Notes under the pieces: model-generated
Databases searched by the model: none
Seen by the model: the letters and a program-made list of their open reading frames with translations, nothing else
Told to the model about the DNA's origin: nothing
Shown: in pieces, positions 33,856-42,443 of the stretch
Layout of the letters: every line of letters begins with the position of its first letter
Position numbering within the stretch: the stretch's first letter is position 1
Source of the DNA: Oscillospiraceae bacterium
GTDB taxonomy: Bacteria > Bacillota > Clostridia > Oscillospirales > CAG-272
Assembly (NCBI GenBank): GCA_015064845.1
Contig: SVRL01000013.1
Coordinates: 1 to 49,615, forward strand
Direction of reading: 5' to 3'
DNA length: 49,615 nt
Translations under genes and position numbers: made by a program

Positions 33856-34815
33856 ATGAGCATTGATTTTTCCTCCCTGATCTCCACCTGCGCTTCCCTG
33901 CTCCTGCTGATCGCACTCGGCTTCTTACTCAGAAAAATCAACGTTCTGGATGATGATTTTTCCAAAAAGCTTTCCACGCTCGTCGCGCAGGCGGGAATGC
34001 CCTGTCTGATGATCTATTCCATCACGGGACTTGAATTTTCATCGGAAAAATTACGCGGCGGCGTTGTGATTTTACTTTTCGGTTTGCTCGCGCACATATT
34101 GATGGCACTCTTGGCCAAGCTGATCTTTTCACGCACGAAAGACGGCAACGAAAAGAAAATTTATGAATTCGGTTCCGTCTTTTCCAACTGCGCGTTCATC
34201 GGTTATCCGATTTTAAGCGCGTTATTTGGCGAAATCGGTCTTTTTTACGGCGCGTTCTACGTCGTTACCTATAACCTCGGCTGTTGGAGCTACGGCGTTT
34301 TGCTGATGGCAAAAGGAAAACCGGGATATCAATTCACGCTGAAAAAAATGTTTCTCAACGTCGGTATGATCTCCTGTATTCTCGGCTTTGCGCTCTACGC
34401 CTTGCAGATTCCGATTCCCGCTTTTCTGCGTACGACCACCATGTACGTCGGCAATCTTTGCACACCGCTTTCTCTGCTCGTTACGGGTTCGCTTCTCGCA
34501 ACGATTCCGCTTGCCAAAATGTTTTCGAATTTCAAGCTCTACTTATTCTGCGCGGTCAAACTCGTTGCGCTCCCTTTGCTTTTCGCGCTTACCCTCCATC
34601 TTTGCGGTGCAGACCGTCTGCTCGGCGATATCGATCTGACCGTTTTTCTGGCAGTCATGGTTTCACTTCCTCCCGCCGCCCTCACGTCTCTCTTCGCCAA
34701 TATGTTTGACGTAAAACCCTCTTTTGCCGCCCAACTCGTCAGCCTCGGTACGCTCCTTTCCCCCCTGACAACGCTCCTCGTCATCAAAACGGTGGAAATG
34801 ATCTGCCTGATTTGA
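33856..34815 (+). CDS. AEC family transporter (auxin efflux carrier fold)
   Basis: 319 residues with about ten membrane helices in two five-helix bundles. The family includes malate, malonate and other organic-acid permeases in bacteria. Seen: LLLLIALGFLLRKINVLDD at the start, EFGSVFSNCAFIGYPIL near 96-112 (family N-x-x-F-x-G-x-P region), and VSLPPAALTSLFANMFDV near the end. Starts right after udg. Substrate unknown. Confidence 0.9.
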   Translation: MSIDFSSLISTCASLLLLIALGFLLRKINVLDDDFSKKLSTLVAQAGMPCLMIYSITGLEFSSEKLRGGVVILLFGLLAHILMALLAKLIFSRTKDGNEKKIYEFGSVFSNCAFIGYPILSALFGEIGLFYGAFYVVTYNLGCWSYGVLLMAKGKPGYQFTLKKMFLNVGMISCILGFALYALQIPIPAFLRTTTMYVGNLCTPLSLLVTGSLLATIPLAKMFSNFKLYLFCAVKLVALPLLFALTLHLCGADRLLGDIDLTVFLAVMVSLPPAALTSLFANMFDVKPSFAAQLVSLGTLLSPLTTLLVIKTVEMICLI

Positions 34816-34919
34816 CCTTTTACCCGAACGATTCAACCATTCACATATTCTTCTTTTCAAAAAAATCTATTGCAATTCAAATATATTTTTTCATCAATTC
34901 TAAAAGGAGATGAATCATT

Positions 34920-36149
34920 ATGCAAAAACTTATCGGTAACGCGATCGTCGGTCAGTCCGGCGGTCCCACAGCAGCAATCAACGCAACCCTTGCAGGCGTC
35001 ATCAGAGGCGCGCAGGAAAGCAACGTCATCCCCAAGATCTACGGCGCAAGAAACGGCATTGAAGGCGTTCTCGCCCGCCGTCTGATCGACCTTTCCGCGC
35101 TGACAGCGGAAAATCTTTCCCTTCTGGAAACCACTCCCGCGGCGGCGCTCGGTTCCTGCCGCAAAAAACTCCCCGCCGATTTCGAAGGCGAAAACCGCAA
35201 AATTTTTGAAGATATCATTGAAATCTTCAAAGAATACGATATCCGTTATTTCTTCTATATCGGCGGAAACGATTCCATGGATACCGTCCTGAAGCTTTCG
35301 CGCTTCACCAAAGAAATCGGTTACGAAATGCGCGTCATGGGCGTTCCGAAAACCATTGACAACGATCTTGCCGGCACAGACCACACCCCCGGCTACGGCT
35401 CTGCGGCAAAATATATCGCAACCACCATGCAGGAAATCCTCCGCGATACTGCGGTTTATACCGTAAAAGCCGTTACGATCGTCGAAATCATGGGCAGAGA
35501 TGCAGGCTGGCTGACTGCTTCCGCCGCGCTCCCCTCTCTCTATTCCGACGTTGCCCCCGATCTCGTTTATCTTCCCGAAGTTCCTTTCAATTACGACGAA
35601 TTTTTTGAAGACCTCACAAAAGCATTTGAAAAACATCCGAATGTCGTCGTTGCCGTTTCCGAAGGAATCCGTCTTGCTGACGGTACTTACGTCGGAGAAG
35701 GTACGCAAAGCGGCGTAACCGATGCGTTTGGACATAAATACCTTTCCGGAACGGGAAAAGCGCTCGAAATCGCAATCAAAGAAAAATTCGGTTGCAAGGT
35801 TCGTTCCGTTGAATTGAATCTTCCCCAGAGATGCGCTTCTCACATCGCTTCCAAGACCGACCTTTACGAATCCGCCGCCATCGGCCGACACGCCGTTCGT
35901 TACGCAACCTTCGGCGAAAGCGGCAAAATGATGATCTTTACCCGCTTGGAAGGCGACCGTTATAAGGTTTACGTAGACAGCGCGGATATCGCGGGTATTG
36001 CCAACGCAGTCCGTAAAGTCCCCCGCGAATATATCAACGAACGCGGCAATAACGTTACCGCGCAGTGCCTCTCTTACATCGCTCCGCTGATCGTGGGAGA
36101 ACCCGAAATCATCTTTGAAAACGGACTTCCCAAGCATTTTCACTTTTGA
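34920..36149 (+). CDS. pfp: Pyrophosphate-dependent 6-phosphofructokinase
   Basis: 409 residues. Interconverts fructose-6-phosphate and fructose-1,6-bisphosphate with PPi as phosphoryl donor, acting in glycolysis and gluconeogenesis. Two residues mark PPi use in this superfamily: D118 in GGNDS (Gly in ATP enzymes) and K144 in PKTIDND (Gly in PGTIDND of ATP enzymes). Also seen: QSGGPTAAINATL, IMGRDAGWL near 187-195 and PQRCASHIASKTD. AAAGGAG is upstream of the ATG by about 10 bases. First of a plus-strand series; 23 bases before the dehydrogenase. Confidence 0.93.
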   Translation: MQKLIGNAIVGQSGGPTAAINATLAGVIRGAQESNVIPKIYGARNGIEGVLARRLIDLSALTAENLSLLETTPAAALGSCRKKLPADFEGENRKIFEDIIEIFKEYDIRYFFYIGGNDSMDTVLKLSRFTKEIGYEMRVMGVPKTIDNDLAGTDHTPGYGSAAKYIATTMQEILRDTAVYTVKAVTIVEIMGRDAGWLTASAALPSLYSDVAPDLVYLPEVPFNYDEFFEDLTKAFEKHPNVVVAVSEGIRLADGTYVGEGTQSGVTDAFGHKYLSGTGKALEIAIKEKFGCKVRSVELNLPQRCASHIASKTDLYESAAIGRHAVRYATFGESGKMMIFTRLEGDRYKVYVDSADIAGIANAVRKVPREYINERGNNVTAQCLSYIAPLIVGEPEIIFENGLPKHFHF

Positions 36150-36172
36150 TTTTCTATGAAAGAGGTATCTTC

Positions 36173-37171
36173 ATGACCGCACTTTTCGTTACAAAACGAT
36201 TTTTCAATATCGATGCGGTTTACAGCCGCGAATTACAGGAAAAACTGAAAAGCGAACTGACTTTCCTTGCTCCTCTCAAATCCGAAGAAGATCTTGAAAA
36301 CAGAAAAGAAGAGCTGCAAACCGTGGATTATATCTTTTCCACATGGGGTATGCTCGCTCTTACGAAAGAACAGATCCTTACGTATTTCCCGAATCTGAAA
36401 TCCGTTTTCTATGCCGCAGGAACAGTACAGGCGTTTGCCCGTCCGTTTCTTGAGCTCGGTATTTCCGTCCATTCCGCATGGCGCGCAAACGGAATTCCCG
36501 TGGCGGAAGTAACCGTTTCCGAAATTCTTCTTGCCAACAAGGGATTTTTCCGCCGCCGCGTGAGAAGCAGAAGCGAGTGGTCAAACCGCGACCCCGAGCT
36601 CCGTTATCCCGGAAACTACGGAACGAAAGTCGGACTTCTCGGCGCAGGAATGATCGGCGCGAAGGTCATCGAGCTGCTCCGTCCGTTCCGTTTGGAAGTT
36701 ATGGTTTTCGACCCTTTCCTCTCCGATGAAAGAGCCGAAGCGCTCGGTGTAAAAAAGGCTTCTCTCGAAGAAATTTTCGAAACCTGCCACATCGTTTCCA
36801 ACCATCTTGCCAATAAACCCGAAACCGTCGGCATCATCCGCCGCGACTTGCTTGCGCGTATGGGCGAATATTCCGTTTTCATCAATACGGGCAGAGGCGC
36901 GCAGGTGGATATGGAAGCGCTGATCGACGAAATGCGCGCGCACCCCGCGCGAACGGCAATTCTGGATGTAACCGACCCCGAAGAACCGCCGAAAGAAGAC
37001 AGCCCGCTTTACACACTTGAAAACGTGATTCTCACGCCTCACATTGCGGGAAGCATCGGCGTTGAAATGAACCGTCTTGCGGATTTCATGTATGAAGAAT
37101 ATACAGCCGTTGCAAACGGCAATCCCCCCAAACACGCCGTTTCCGTTGAAATGCTGGAAACCATGGCGTAA
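36173..37171 (+). CDS. D-2-hydroxyacid dehydrogenase family protein
   Basis: 332 residues. NAD-dependent oxidoreductase of the D-isomer hydroxyacid dehydrogenase family. Seen: nucleotide-binding GLLGAGMIGAKVIELL near 150-165, catalytic Arg in NTGRGAQVDMEAL near 246, Glu in DPEEPPKEDSPLY near 275, His in LTPHIAGS near 295. The start at 36173 follows GAAAGAGG; the frame upstream to 36146 is not needed. The following OYE gene is 37 bp on, suggesting a joint redox function, but the substrate is unknown. Confidence 0.9.
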   Translation: MTALFVTKRFFNIDAVYSRELQEKLKSELTFLAPLKSEEDLENRKEELQTVDYIFSTWGMLALTKEQILTYFPNLKSVFYAAGTVQAFARPFLELGISVHSAWRANGIPVAEVTVSEILLANKGFFRRRVRSRSEWSNRDPELRYPGNYGTKVGLLGAGMIGAKVIELLRPFRLEVMVFDPFLSDERAEALGVKKASLEEIFETCHIVSNHLANKPETVGIIRRDLLARMGEYSVFINTGRGAQVDMEALIDEMRAHPARTAILDVTDPEEPPKEDSPLYTLENVILTPHIAGSIGVEMNRLADFMYEEYTAVANGNPPKHAVSVEMLETMA

Positions 37172-37208
37172 TATATTTCAAGCAGTATATCAAATTAGGA
37201 GAAAAAAT

Positions 37209-38558
37209 ATGTACGCTTTTGATAAAAAAGACAGTTATACATTCTCTTTCCGTTCTCCCGACCATCTCCGCCTTTATCTGGAAAGAAACGGATATACCCT
37301 CCCCTTTTCCAAAGACCTTTCCCCGCTTGGAGAAAAGGTTTCCGTGAAAACGCCGAACGGCGGTATTCGGAAGCTGAAAAACGCGATTGCCACACATCCG
37401 ATGGAGGGTTGCGATGCCAATACGGACGGTTCGCCCTCCGAACTGACACGCCGAAGATACGAACGTTTTTCGGGTTCGGGCGCGGCGCTCATCTGGATGG
37501 AAGCCATGGCGATCGCCCCCGAAGCGAGAACCTCCGATCATCAAATGCTTTTCACGGAAGCCAATACCGATGCATTCAGCCGTCTGGTGGAAGACATGAA
37601 GAAAAACGACGTTTTCGCCGTCGCACAGTTGACGCATTCGGGACGTTTTTCAAAAAACAGCTCCACGCCTCACGCGCTTTTCGCAACGAGAAGTCTTCCC
37701 TTTGAAGAAAAACGTCCGCAGGACAAAGACATTCCCGTATTGACGGACGATTATCTGGATTCACTTCCCGAAAAATTTGCCAAAGCGGCAAAAATTGCGG
37801 AAAACGCAGGTTTTGATGCCGTTGACGTAAAAGCTTGCCACCAATATCTTCTGGACGAGCTTCTCTCCGCGCACACGAGAGAAGGTAAATACGGCGGTTC
37901 CTTTGAAAATCGCGCCCGTCTGATGATCGACTGCTTTGATGCCGTTCGCGCGGTACTCAAACCCGAAACGGTGCTGGCTTCCCGTCTTTCCTTTTCCGAT
38001 ATGATCGAATATCCTTACGGTTTTGCCGTTTCCGAAGGAAAACCCGTAACACCCGACCTGACGGAAACCAAAAAACTTCTGGAGATTCTGCACAGCAAAG
38101 GACTTTCTCTTGTCAATATGACGATGGGTTCCCCCTATTTCAATCCCCACGTAAACCGTCCGTACAACAGAGGAAGTTATGAACCGCCCGAACATCCCTT
38201 CATCGGGCTGGAACGCATGGTGGATGCTTCCCGTGAAATTCAGACGGAATTCCCCGAAATCACGTTGATCGGAACGGGTTACAGTTATCTGCGTCAATTC
38301 GCGCCTTACGTTGCTTCGGGCGCACTTCAAACGAATGCCGCTTCCATGATCGGCTTCGGCCGCATGGCATTTGCTTACGATACGTTTGCAAAAGATATGA
38401 TTGCTGGTAAAGTCGATCCCAAAAAGGTCTGCATTGCATGCAGCAAATGCGCAGAACTCAAAAAGCGCAGTTTGCATACGGGTTGTCCTATCCGCGATCA
38501 GGAAATTTATCTCCCGCTCTATAAAGAACACTGCATGGGAAAGGATATTTCAAAATGA
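37209..38558 (+). CDS. Old Yellow Enzyme-type flavin oxidoreductase with terminal Cys cluster
   Basis: 449 residues. FMN-binding TIM barrel of the NADH:flavin oxidoreductase/OYE family. Seen: AQLTHSGRFSK near 183-193, AENAGFDAVDVKACHQYLL near 213-231 (family form G-x-D-x-V-x-x-H-x-x-H; here C-H in place of H-x-x-H), GKYGGSFENRARL near 245, and the phosphate-binding end VASGALQTNAASMIGFGRM. The C-terminus has CX2CX2CX11C (CIACSKC near 413-419), close to the 4Fe-4S motif of 2,4-dienoyl-CoA reductases, but the FAD/NADPH domain that follows in those enzymes is missing. AGGAG precedes the ATG by 7 bases. Coupled to the next gene by ATGA. Confidence 0.87.
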   Translation: MYAFDKKDSYTFSFRSPDHLRLYLERNGYTLPFSKDLSPLGEKVSVKTPNGGIRKLKNAIATHPMEGCDANTDGSPSELTRRRYERFSGSGAALIWMEAMAIAPEARTSDHQMLFTEANTDAFSRLVEDMKKNDVFAVAQLTHSGRFSKNSSTPHALFATRSLPFEEKRPQDKDIPVLTDDYLDSLPEKFAKAAKIAENAGFDAVDVKACHQYLLDELLSAHTREGKYGGSFENRARLMIDCFDAVRAVLKPETVLASRLSFSDMIEYPYGFAVSEGKPVTPDLTETKKLLEILHSKGLSLVNMTMGSPYFNPHVNRPYNRGSYEPPEHPFIGLERMVDASREIQTEFPEITLIGTGYSYLRQFAPYVASGALQTNAASMIGFGRMAFAYDTFAKDMIAGKVDPKKVCIACSKCAELKKRSLHTGCPIRDQEIYLPLYKEHCMGKDISK

Positions 38559-39325
38559 ACGAACAGTACGCCGTTCTCGCCTCTTATTACGACCGCATCA
38601 TGGAAGAAGTCGATTACGAGGCTTGGTGTGATTTTTATGAAGCTTGCTTTGCCGAAAACGGCATTGCGCCGAAAAATATTCTGGACCTTGCCTGCGGCAC
38701 GGGAAGCATTACCGTTCCGCTTGCAAAACGAGGATATTCTATGACGGGCATTGACCTTTCCGCGGAAATGCTTTCTCTCGCGCAGTCAAAAAGCGACGAA
38801 GCAAAAGTAAAACTCCGTCTTTCCGAGCAAAATATCGCGCTCTTTCAGGCAGGAGGCTCGTTTGACGCCGTCATTTGCAGTTTTGACGGCATCAATTACC
38901 TGACTTCTCCGAAAGACGTGCAATCTTGCTTTGCCTCGGTTGCCGAAACGCTTTCCGAAGACGGTATTTTCATTTTCGATATCAGCACACCTTACAAATA
39001 CGAACATATTCTTGCCGACAACGCTTTCGTTTACGAATACGACGATCTTTTCCTTTCCTGGCAAAACTATTTCAACAAAAAAACAGGTCTTTGCGATTTT
39101 TATCTGACCTTTTTCATCAAAAATGAAAAAAACACGTGGCAAAGATTGGATGAAACTCAACGGCAAAGAAAATATCTTCCCGAGCGTTTGGAAAAAATGC
39201 TGAGCGAAGCAGGTCTTACCGTCATCAAAAAAACGGCAGACATTGATTTTTCTCCGCTGACGGAAGATTCCGACCGTTGTTTCTTCATCTGCAAGAAGCA
39301 ATCCGCCGATTGCTTGCCCGTTTAA
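38555..39325 (+). CDS. Class I SAM-dependent methyltransferase
   Basis: 256 residues. Seen: SAM motif I LDLACGTGSITVPLAKRGY near 43-61, then GIDLSAEML and FDAVICSFDGINYL. The N-terminus AVLASYYDRIMEEVDYEAW and the C-terminal beta-rich extension match a common Firmicute group of small-molecule methyltransferases (YqeM/YcgJ-like). Substrate unknown. Overlaps the OYE stop by 4 bases. Confidence 0.88.
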   Translation: MNEQYAVLASYYDRIMEEVDYEAWCDFYEACFAENGIAPKNILDLACGTGSITVPLAKRGYSMTGIDLSAEMLSLAQSKSDEAKVKLRLSEQNIALFQAGGSFDAVICSFDGINYLTSPKDVQSCFASVAETLSEDGIFIFDISTPYKYEHILADNAFVYEYDDLFLSWQNYFNKKTGLCDFYLTFFIKNEKNTWQRLDETQRQRKYLPERLEKMLSEAGLTVIKKTADIDFSPLTEDSDRCFFICKKQSADCLPV

Positions 39326-39416
39326 AATTTCTCTCCCCGAACCATGCAAAAACGCAAGGTTCATTCAAACAATTTTCCCTATCATAAAAAATGTCCCAAA
39401 GGAAGTTACCGAAATA

Positions 39417-40289
39417 ATGAAAGAAAACAATGTTTTACGCGCCATGACCAGAGACGGCGCCGCGCGCATTCTCGTCATGGATTCCACAGATATCGTCAAT
39501 ACCGCCATCCGTTATCATCAAACAGCGCCCACTGCTTCGGCGGCGCTCGGACGTGTTATTACGGCGGCGGCTCTCATGGGCACCATGCTCAAAGAAAAAA
39601 ATGATAAGCTCACACTCAAATTCAAGGGCGACGGCATTGCGGGAAGCGTGCTTGCCGTTTCCGATTACAAAGGAAACGTGAAGGGTTATATTCAGAATCC
39701 GAATGCGCATTTGCCTTTGAAGCCGAACGGAAAACTTGACGTCGGCGGCATCATCGGCAAGGGCGAACTTTGCGTAATCCGCGACGTTGGCTTCGGCGAT
39801 CCTCAATCGGGCTTTGCCGAAATCACGACGGGCGAAATTGCGGAAGACATTTGCGCATATTTTGCGCAGAGCGAACAGATTCCCACAGTTTGCTCTCTCG
39901 GCGTTCTTGTTGATACCGACCTTTCCTGCCGCGCCGCAGGCGGCATCATGATTCAGCTTCTCCCCTACGCCGCAGAAGATACCATTGCCGCGCTTGAAAA
40001 GAATCTCCCTCTCATGTCCAACGTTTCCGCCATGTTTGAAGCGGGTATGACACCCGAAAGCGTCATGGCTTACATTTTGCAAGGCATCGAATACGATCTT
40101 TTCGATGATTTTCTTGCGGAATATACTTGCGATTGCGACAGAGGACGGCTTCTCGATGCGCTCGCTTGCTTCTCCGACAAAGAACTCGACGAAACCTTTG
40201 CCGATCTGGAAAAAATTGAAGTTTGTTGCCGTTTCTGCGACAAAAAATATTATTTCACACGCGAAGACATCGAAAAAAACAGAAAATAA
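39417..40289 (+). CDS. hslO: Redox-regulated chaperone Hsp33
   Basis: 290 residues. A cytosolic holdase that is switched on by oxidation. The C-terminal zinc site has C238-x-C240 and C271-x2-C274; oxidation of these Cys unfolds the linker and activates the chaperone. Seen also: ITAAALMGTMLKEKNDKLTLKFKGDG split over 57-82 and GYIQNPNAHLPLK near 91. AAGGAAG stands 12 bases before the start. Last gene before a strong terminator. Confidence 0.96.
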   Translation: MKENNVLRAMTRDGAARILVMDSTDIVNTAIRYHQTAPTASAALGRVITAAALMGTMLKEKNDKLTLKFKGDGIAGSVLAVSDYKGNVKGYIQNPNAHLPLKPNGKLDVGGIIGKGELCVIRDVGFGDPQSGFAEITTGEIAEDICAYFAQSEQIPTVCSLGVLVDTDLSCRAAGGIMIQLLPYAAEDTIAALEKNLPLMSNVSAMFEAGMTPESVMAYILQGIEYDLFDDFLAEYTCDCDRGRLLDALACFSDKELDETFADLEKIEVCCRFCDKKYYFTREDIEKNRK

Positions 40290-40295
40290 GCCAAA

Positions 40296-40330
40296 AAAAT
40301 CGGCAGAGACATTGTTTCTCTGCCGATTTT
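40296..40330 (+). terminator. Bidirectional terminator after hslO
   Basis: 14-bp stem (40296-40309 with 40317-40330), 7-base loop, A-run before and T-run after. It lies between convergent hslO and the PP2C-like repeat gene and suits both. Confidence 0.92.
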
Positions 40331-40370
40331 GTATTCTATGTACATATATAAGCCGCGGCGATTCGCCGTT

Positions 40371-42302
40371 TTATTTTTTGCTGACGGAAATATTGAAAAA
40401 CTTAAAGATTTTTGAAGATTTTTTTGCAGGTTTTTCTTCGGAAACCGTTTTCGTTCCGATGGAGGCTTTCATTTTATCGGTCTTCACGGAAATTTTCGGT
40501 TTTTTCTCCGGAATTTCCATTTCAACGGATTTTTCATCTTCCTCCGGGAAGAACGAAGTTTCAAAATCATTGGTCGGTGTTTCCGTTACGGGAGTTTCTT
40601 CAATGATTTCTTCCGCTTCTTCTACGGGTTCTTCTTCGATGATGGCTTCCGTTTCTTCTACGGGTGCTTCTTCGATGATTTCGTCCGCTTCTTCTACGGG
40701 TTCTTCTTCGATGATTTCGTCCGCTTCTTCTACGGGTACTTCTTCGATGATTTCGTCCGCTTCTTCTACGGGTACTTCTTCGATGATTTCTTCCGTTTCT
40801 TCTACGGGTGCTTCTTCGATGATGGCTTCCGCTTCTTCTACGGGTGCTTCTTCGACGATTTCTTCCGCTTCTTCTACGGGAGTTTCTTCGATGATGGCTT
40901 CCGTTTCTTCTACGGGTGCTTCCTCGATGATTTCTTCCGTTTCTTCTACGGGAGTTTCTTCGATGATGGCTTCCGTTTCTTCTACGGGAGTTTCTTCGAT
41001 GATTTCTTCCGTTTCTTCTACGGGAGTTTCTTCGATGATGGCTTCCGTTTCTTCTACGGGAGTTTCTTCGACGATGGCTTCAACTTCCTCTACGGGTGCT
41101 TCTTCAATGATGGCTTCAACTTCCTCTATGGGTGCTTCTTCGATGATGGCTTCCGCTTCTTCTACGGGAGTTTCTTCGATGATGGCTTCCGCTTCTTCTA
41201 CGGGTGCTTCCTCGATGATTTCTTCCGCTTCTTCTACGGGTGCTTCTTCGACGATTTCTTCCGCTTCTTCTACGGGTACTTCTTCGATGATTTCGTCCGC
41301 TTCTTCTACGGGAGTTTCTTCGACGATGGCTTCAACTTCCTCTACGGGTGCTTCTTCGATGATGGCTTCCGTTTCTTCTACGGAAGTTTCTTCGATGATT
41401 TCCGACATGGGAAGTTCATCGATCACATCATCATCAATTTCCACCAAAGGAATTTGGTCTTCTTCGGGAATTTCTTCCGATTCTTCAACAGATATTTCCG
41501 ATTCCGTTTCTTCAAGCGGTTCTCTATACATAACGGAAATACCGATATTATCCTTTTCGGTATTCATATTATCTTTGAACAACGCAATAACGGTTTTTCT
41601 CAATTCTTCTTCGGGATCGCTTTCAGCATCGCAAATATCCTCAAGCAATTTTTGGTAGAAAGGCGTTGCCTCATGTTCAAAGAACAAACCGCCTTCAAAT
41701 TCCACGCCGTCCGTTGCAAGAGAGATCGCATTGCAGGAAGGAGAAATCGTAAAGGTTTTGAAATCGCAATTGATCAAAACGAAAATCGGATTGGGCGTAG
41801 TAATGAAAACGTCGGTCGGCTGATGCACGGAATCCGAAAGCGTCGCAATCGTATGATCCGAAGCGATGGCTGCGCTGCCGTTACCGATTTTGAAATAAAC
41901 GGCTTTATCATCCTTTACCGCAAGAATCTGCACACCGCAAGCAAATTTATTCAATTCTTTGATCTGAATGGTTCTTCCGACTAAAATTTGCACGTTTTTT
42001 CTTTCAAAAGCGACACCTGCAAGATGGCTGATCATCGCTTGATGATAATTGGTCAGTTCCGCGCAGGCGGTATTAAATTCCGCATTGTAAAATGCATCAA
42101 AATGCTCCGCAAAATATTTTGCGGAAAATTCCGCAACACAGGAAGCGCCGATATGGGAATGCATTCCCGTGCTTGCACCGGCGCACAAAGCCATAACGGA
42201 AACTTCTCCTTCGGTATAGTTTGCGCATGCATCCTGATAATTCGAAAGATCGTATTTAGGGGGATTTTCACAATATTGAGAGATTTTCCAATTTCGATTC
42301 AT
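40371..42302 (-). CDS. Degenerate PP2C-like domain with 22 acidic 12-residue repeats
   Basis: 643 residues, not a known named protein. Residues about 1-265 look like a PP2C/PPM phosphatase fold: ALCAGASTG at 39-47 aligns with the DGAS/DGMG metal motif but has Ala in place of the metal-binding Asp. Later GNGSAAIASDHTI and the end pattern EKDNIGISVMY (cf. DDxTVxVI) support the fold. So it is probably a catalytically poor or dead phosphatase domain. Residues 303-566 are 22 consecutive 12-mers of the type IEEAPVEEAEEI, about half acidic. The last about 75 residues end basic (KKPKISVKTDK, KKSSKIFKFF). No signal peptide, so cytosolic. AGGAAATAGG precedes the ATG. Possible roles: binding or scaffold protein. 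The opposite strand is open only because the 36-bp unit keeps all frames open. Confidence 0.85.
   Translation of the reverse strand: MNRNWKISQYCENPPKYDLSNYQDACANYTEGEVSVMALCAGASTGMHSHIGASCVAEFSAKYFAEHFDAFYNAEFNTACAELTNYHQAMISHLAGVAFERKNVQILVGRTIQIKELNKFACGVQILAVKDDKAVYFKIGNGSAAIASDHTIATLSDSVHQPTDVFITTPNPIFVLINCDFKTFTISPSCNAISLATDGVEFEGGLFFEHEATPFYQKLLEDICDAESDPEEELRKTVIALFKDNMNTEKDNIGISVMYREPLEETESEISVEESEEIPEEDQIPLVEIDDDVIDELPMSEIIEETSVEETEAIIEEAPVEEVEAIVEETPVEEADEIIEEVPVEEAEEIVEEAPVEEAEEIIEEAPVEEAEAIIEETPVEEAEAIIEEAPIEEVEAIIEEAPVEEVEAIVEETPVEETEAIIEETPVEETEEIIEETPVEETEAIIEETPVEETEEIIEEAPVEETEAIIEETPVEEAEEIVEEAPVEEAEAIIEEAPVEETEEIIEEVPVEEADEIIEEVPVEEADEIIEEEPVEEADEIIEEAPVEETEAIIEEEPVEEAEEIIEETPVTETPTNDFETSFFPEEDEKSVEMEIPEKKPKISVKTDKMKASIGTKTVSEEKPAKKSSKIFKFFNISVSKK
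40587..41396 (-). repeat. 36-bp in-frame tandem repeat, 22.5 copies
   Basis: 22 complete units of 36 bp (40605-41396) plus half a unit (40587-40604). Units differ mainly at codons 1, 4, 9 and 10, giving variants A/T/V/E before PVEE and A/T/V before E/D. Blocks of two units are repeated, which points to expansion by slippage or recombination. Coding for the acidic repeat of the PP2C-like protein; no spacers, so not a CRISPR array. Confidence 0.97.
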
Positions 42303-42345
42303 TTGTATTACCTATTTCCTAAACAAAATTTCTGACTATATTATC

Positions 42346-42374
42346 ATCATAACATACGAAAATAAAAAAATCAA
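42346..42374 (-). promoter_or_regulatory. Promoter of PP2C-like repeat gene
   Basis: Minus strand TTGATT (42374-42369), 17 bp, TATGAT (42351-42346), about 35 bases before the gene. Confidence 0.75.
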
Positions 42375-42443
42375 GATGGTATATTTGGTTATTATATATT
42401 TTTTATATAATTTTTTTCAAAAATTGTGAAAATAAACGGAATT

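Noticed and set aside
34857..36143. Long minus-strand frame opposite pfp, and a similar one at 8316-9626 opposite the M6 protease
   Set aside because: Both mirror strongly biased real genes; no ribosome site, no recognisable motif.
40587..41396. CRISPR-like 36-bp periodicity
   Set aside because: Units are contiguous with no unique spacers, lie in frame inside a gene, and there are no cas genes.
40105..41658. 517-codon plus-strand frame rich in SSM and STG repeats
   Set aside because: It is the mirror of the 36-bp coding repeat, which keeps every frame open. The minus-strand reading has a promoter, a start and a folded N-terminal domain.
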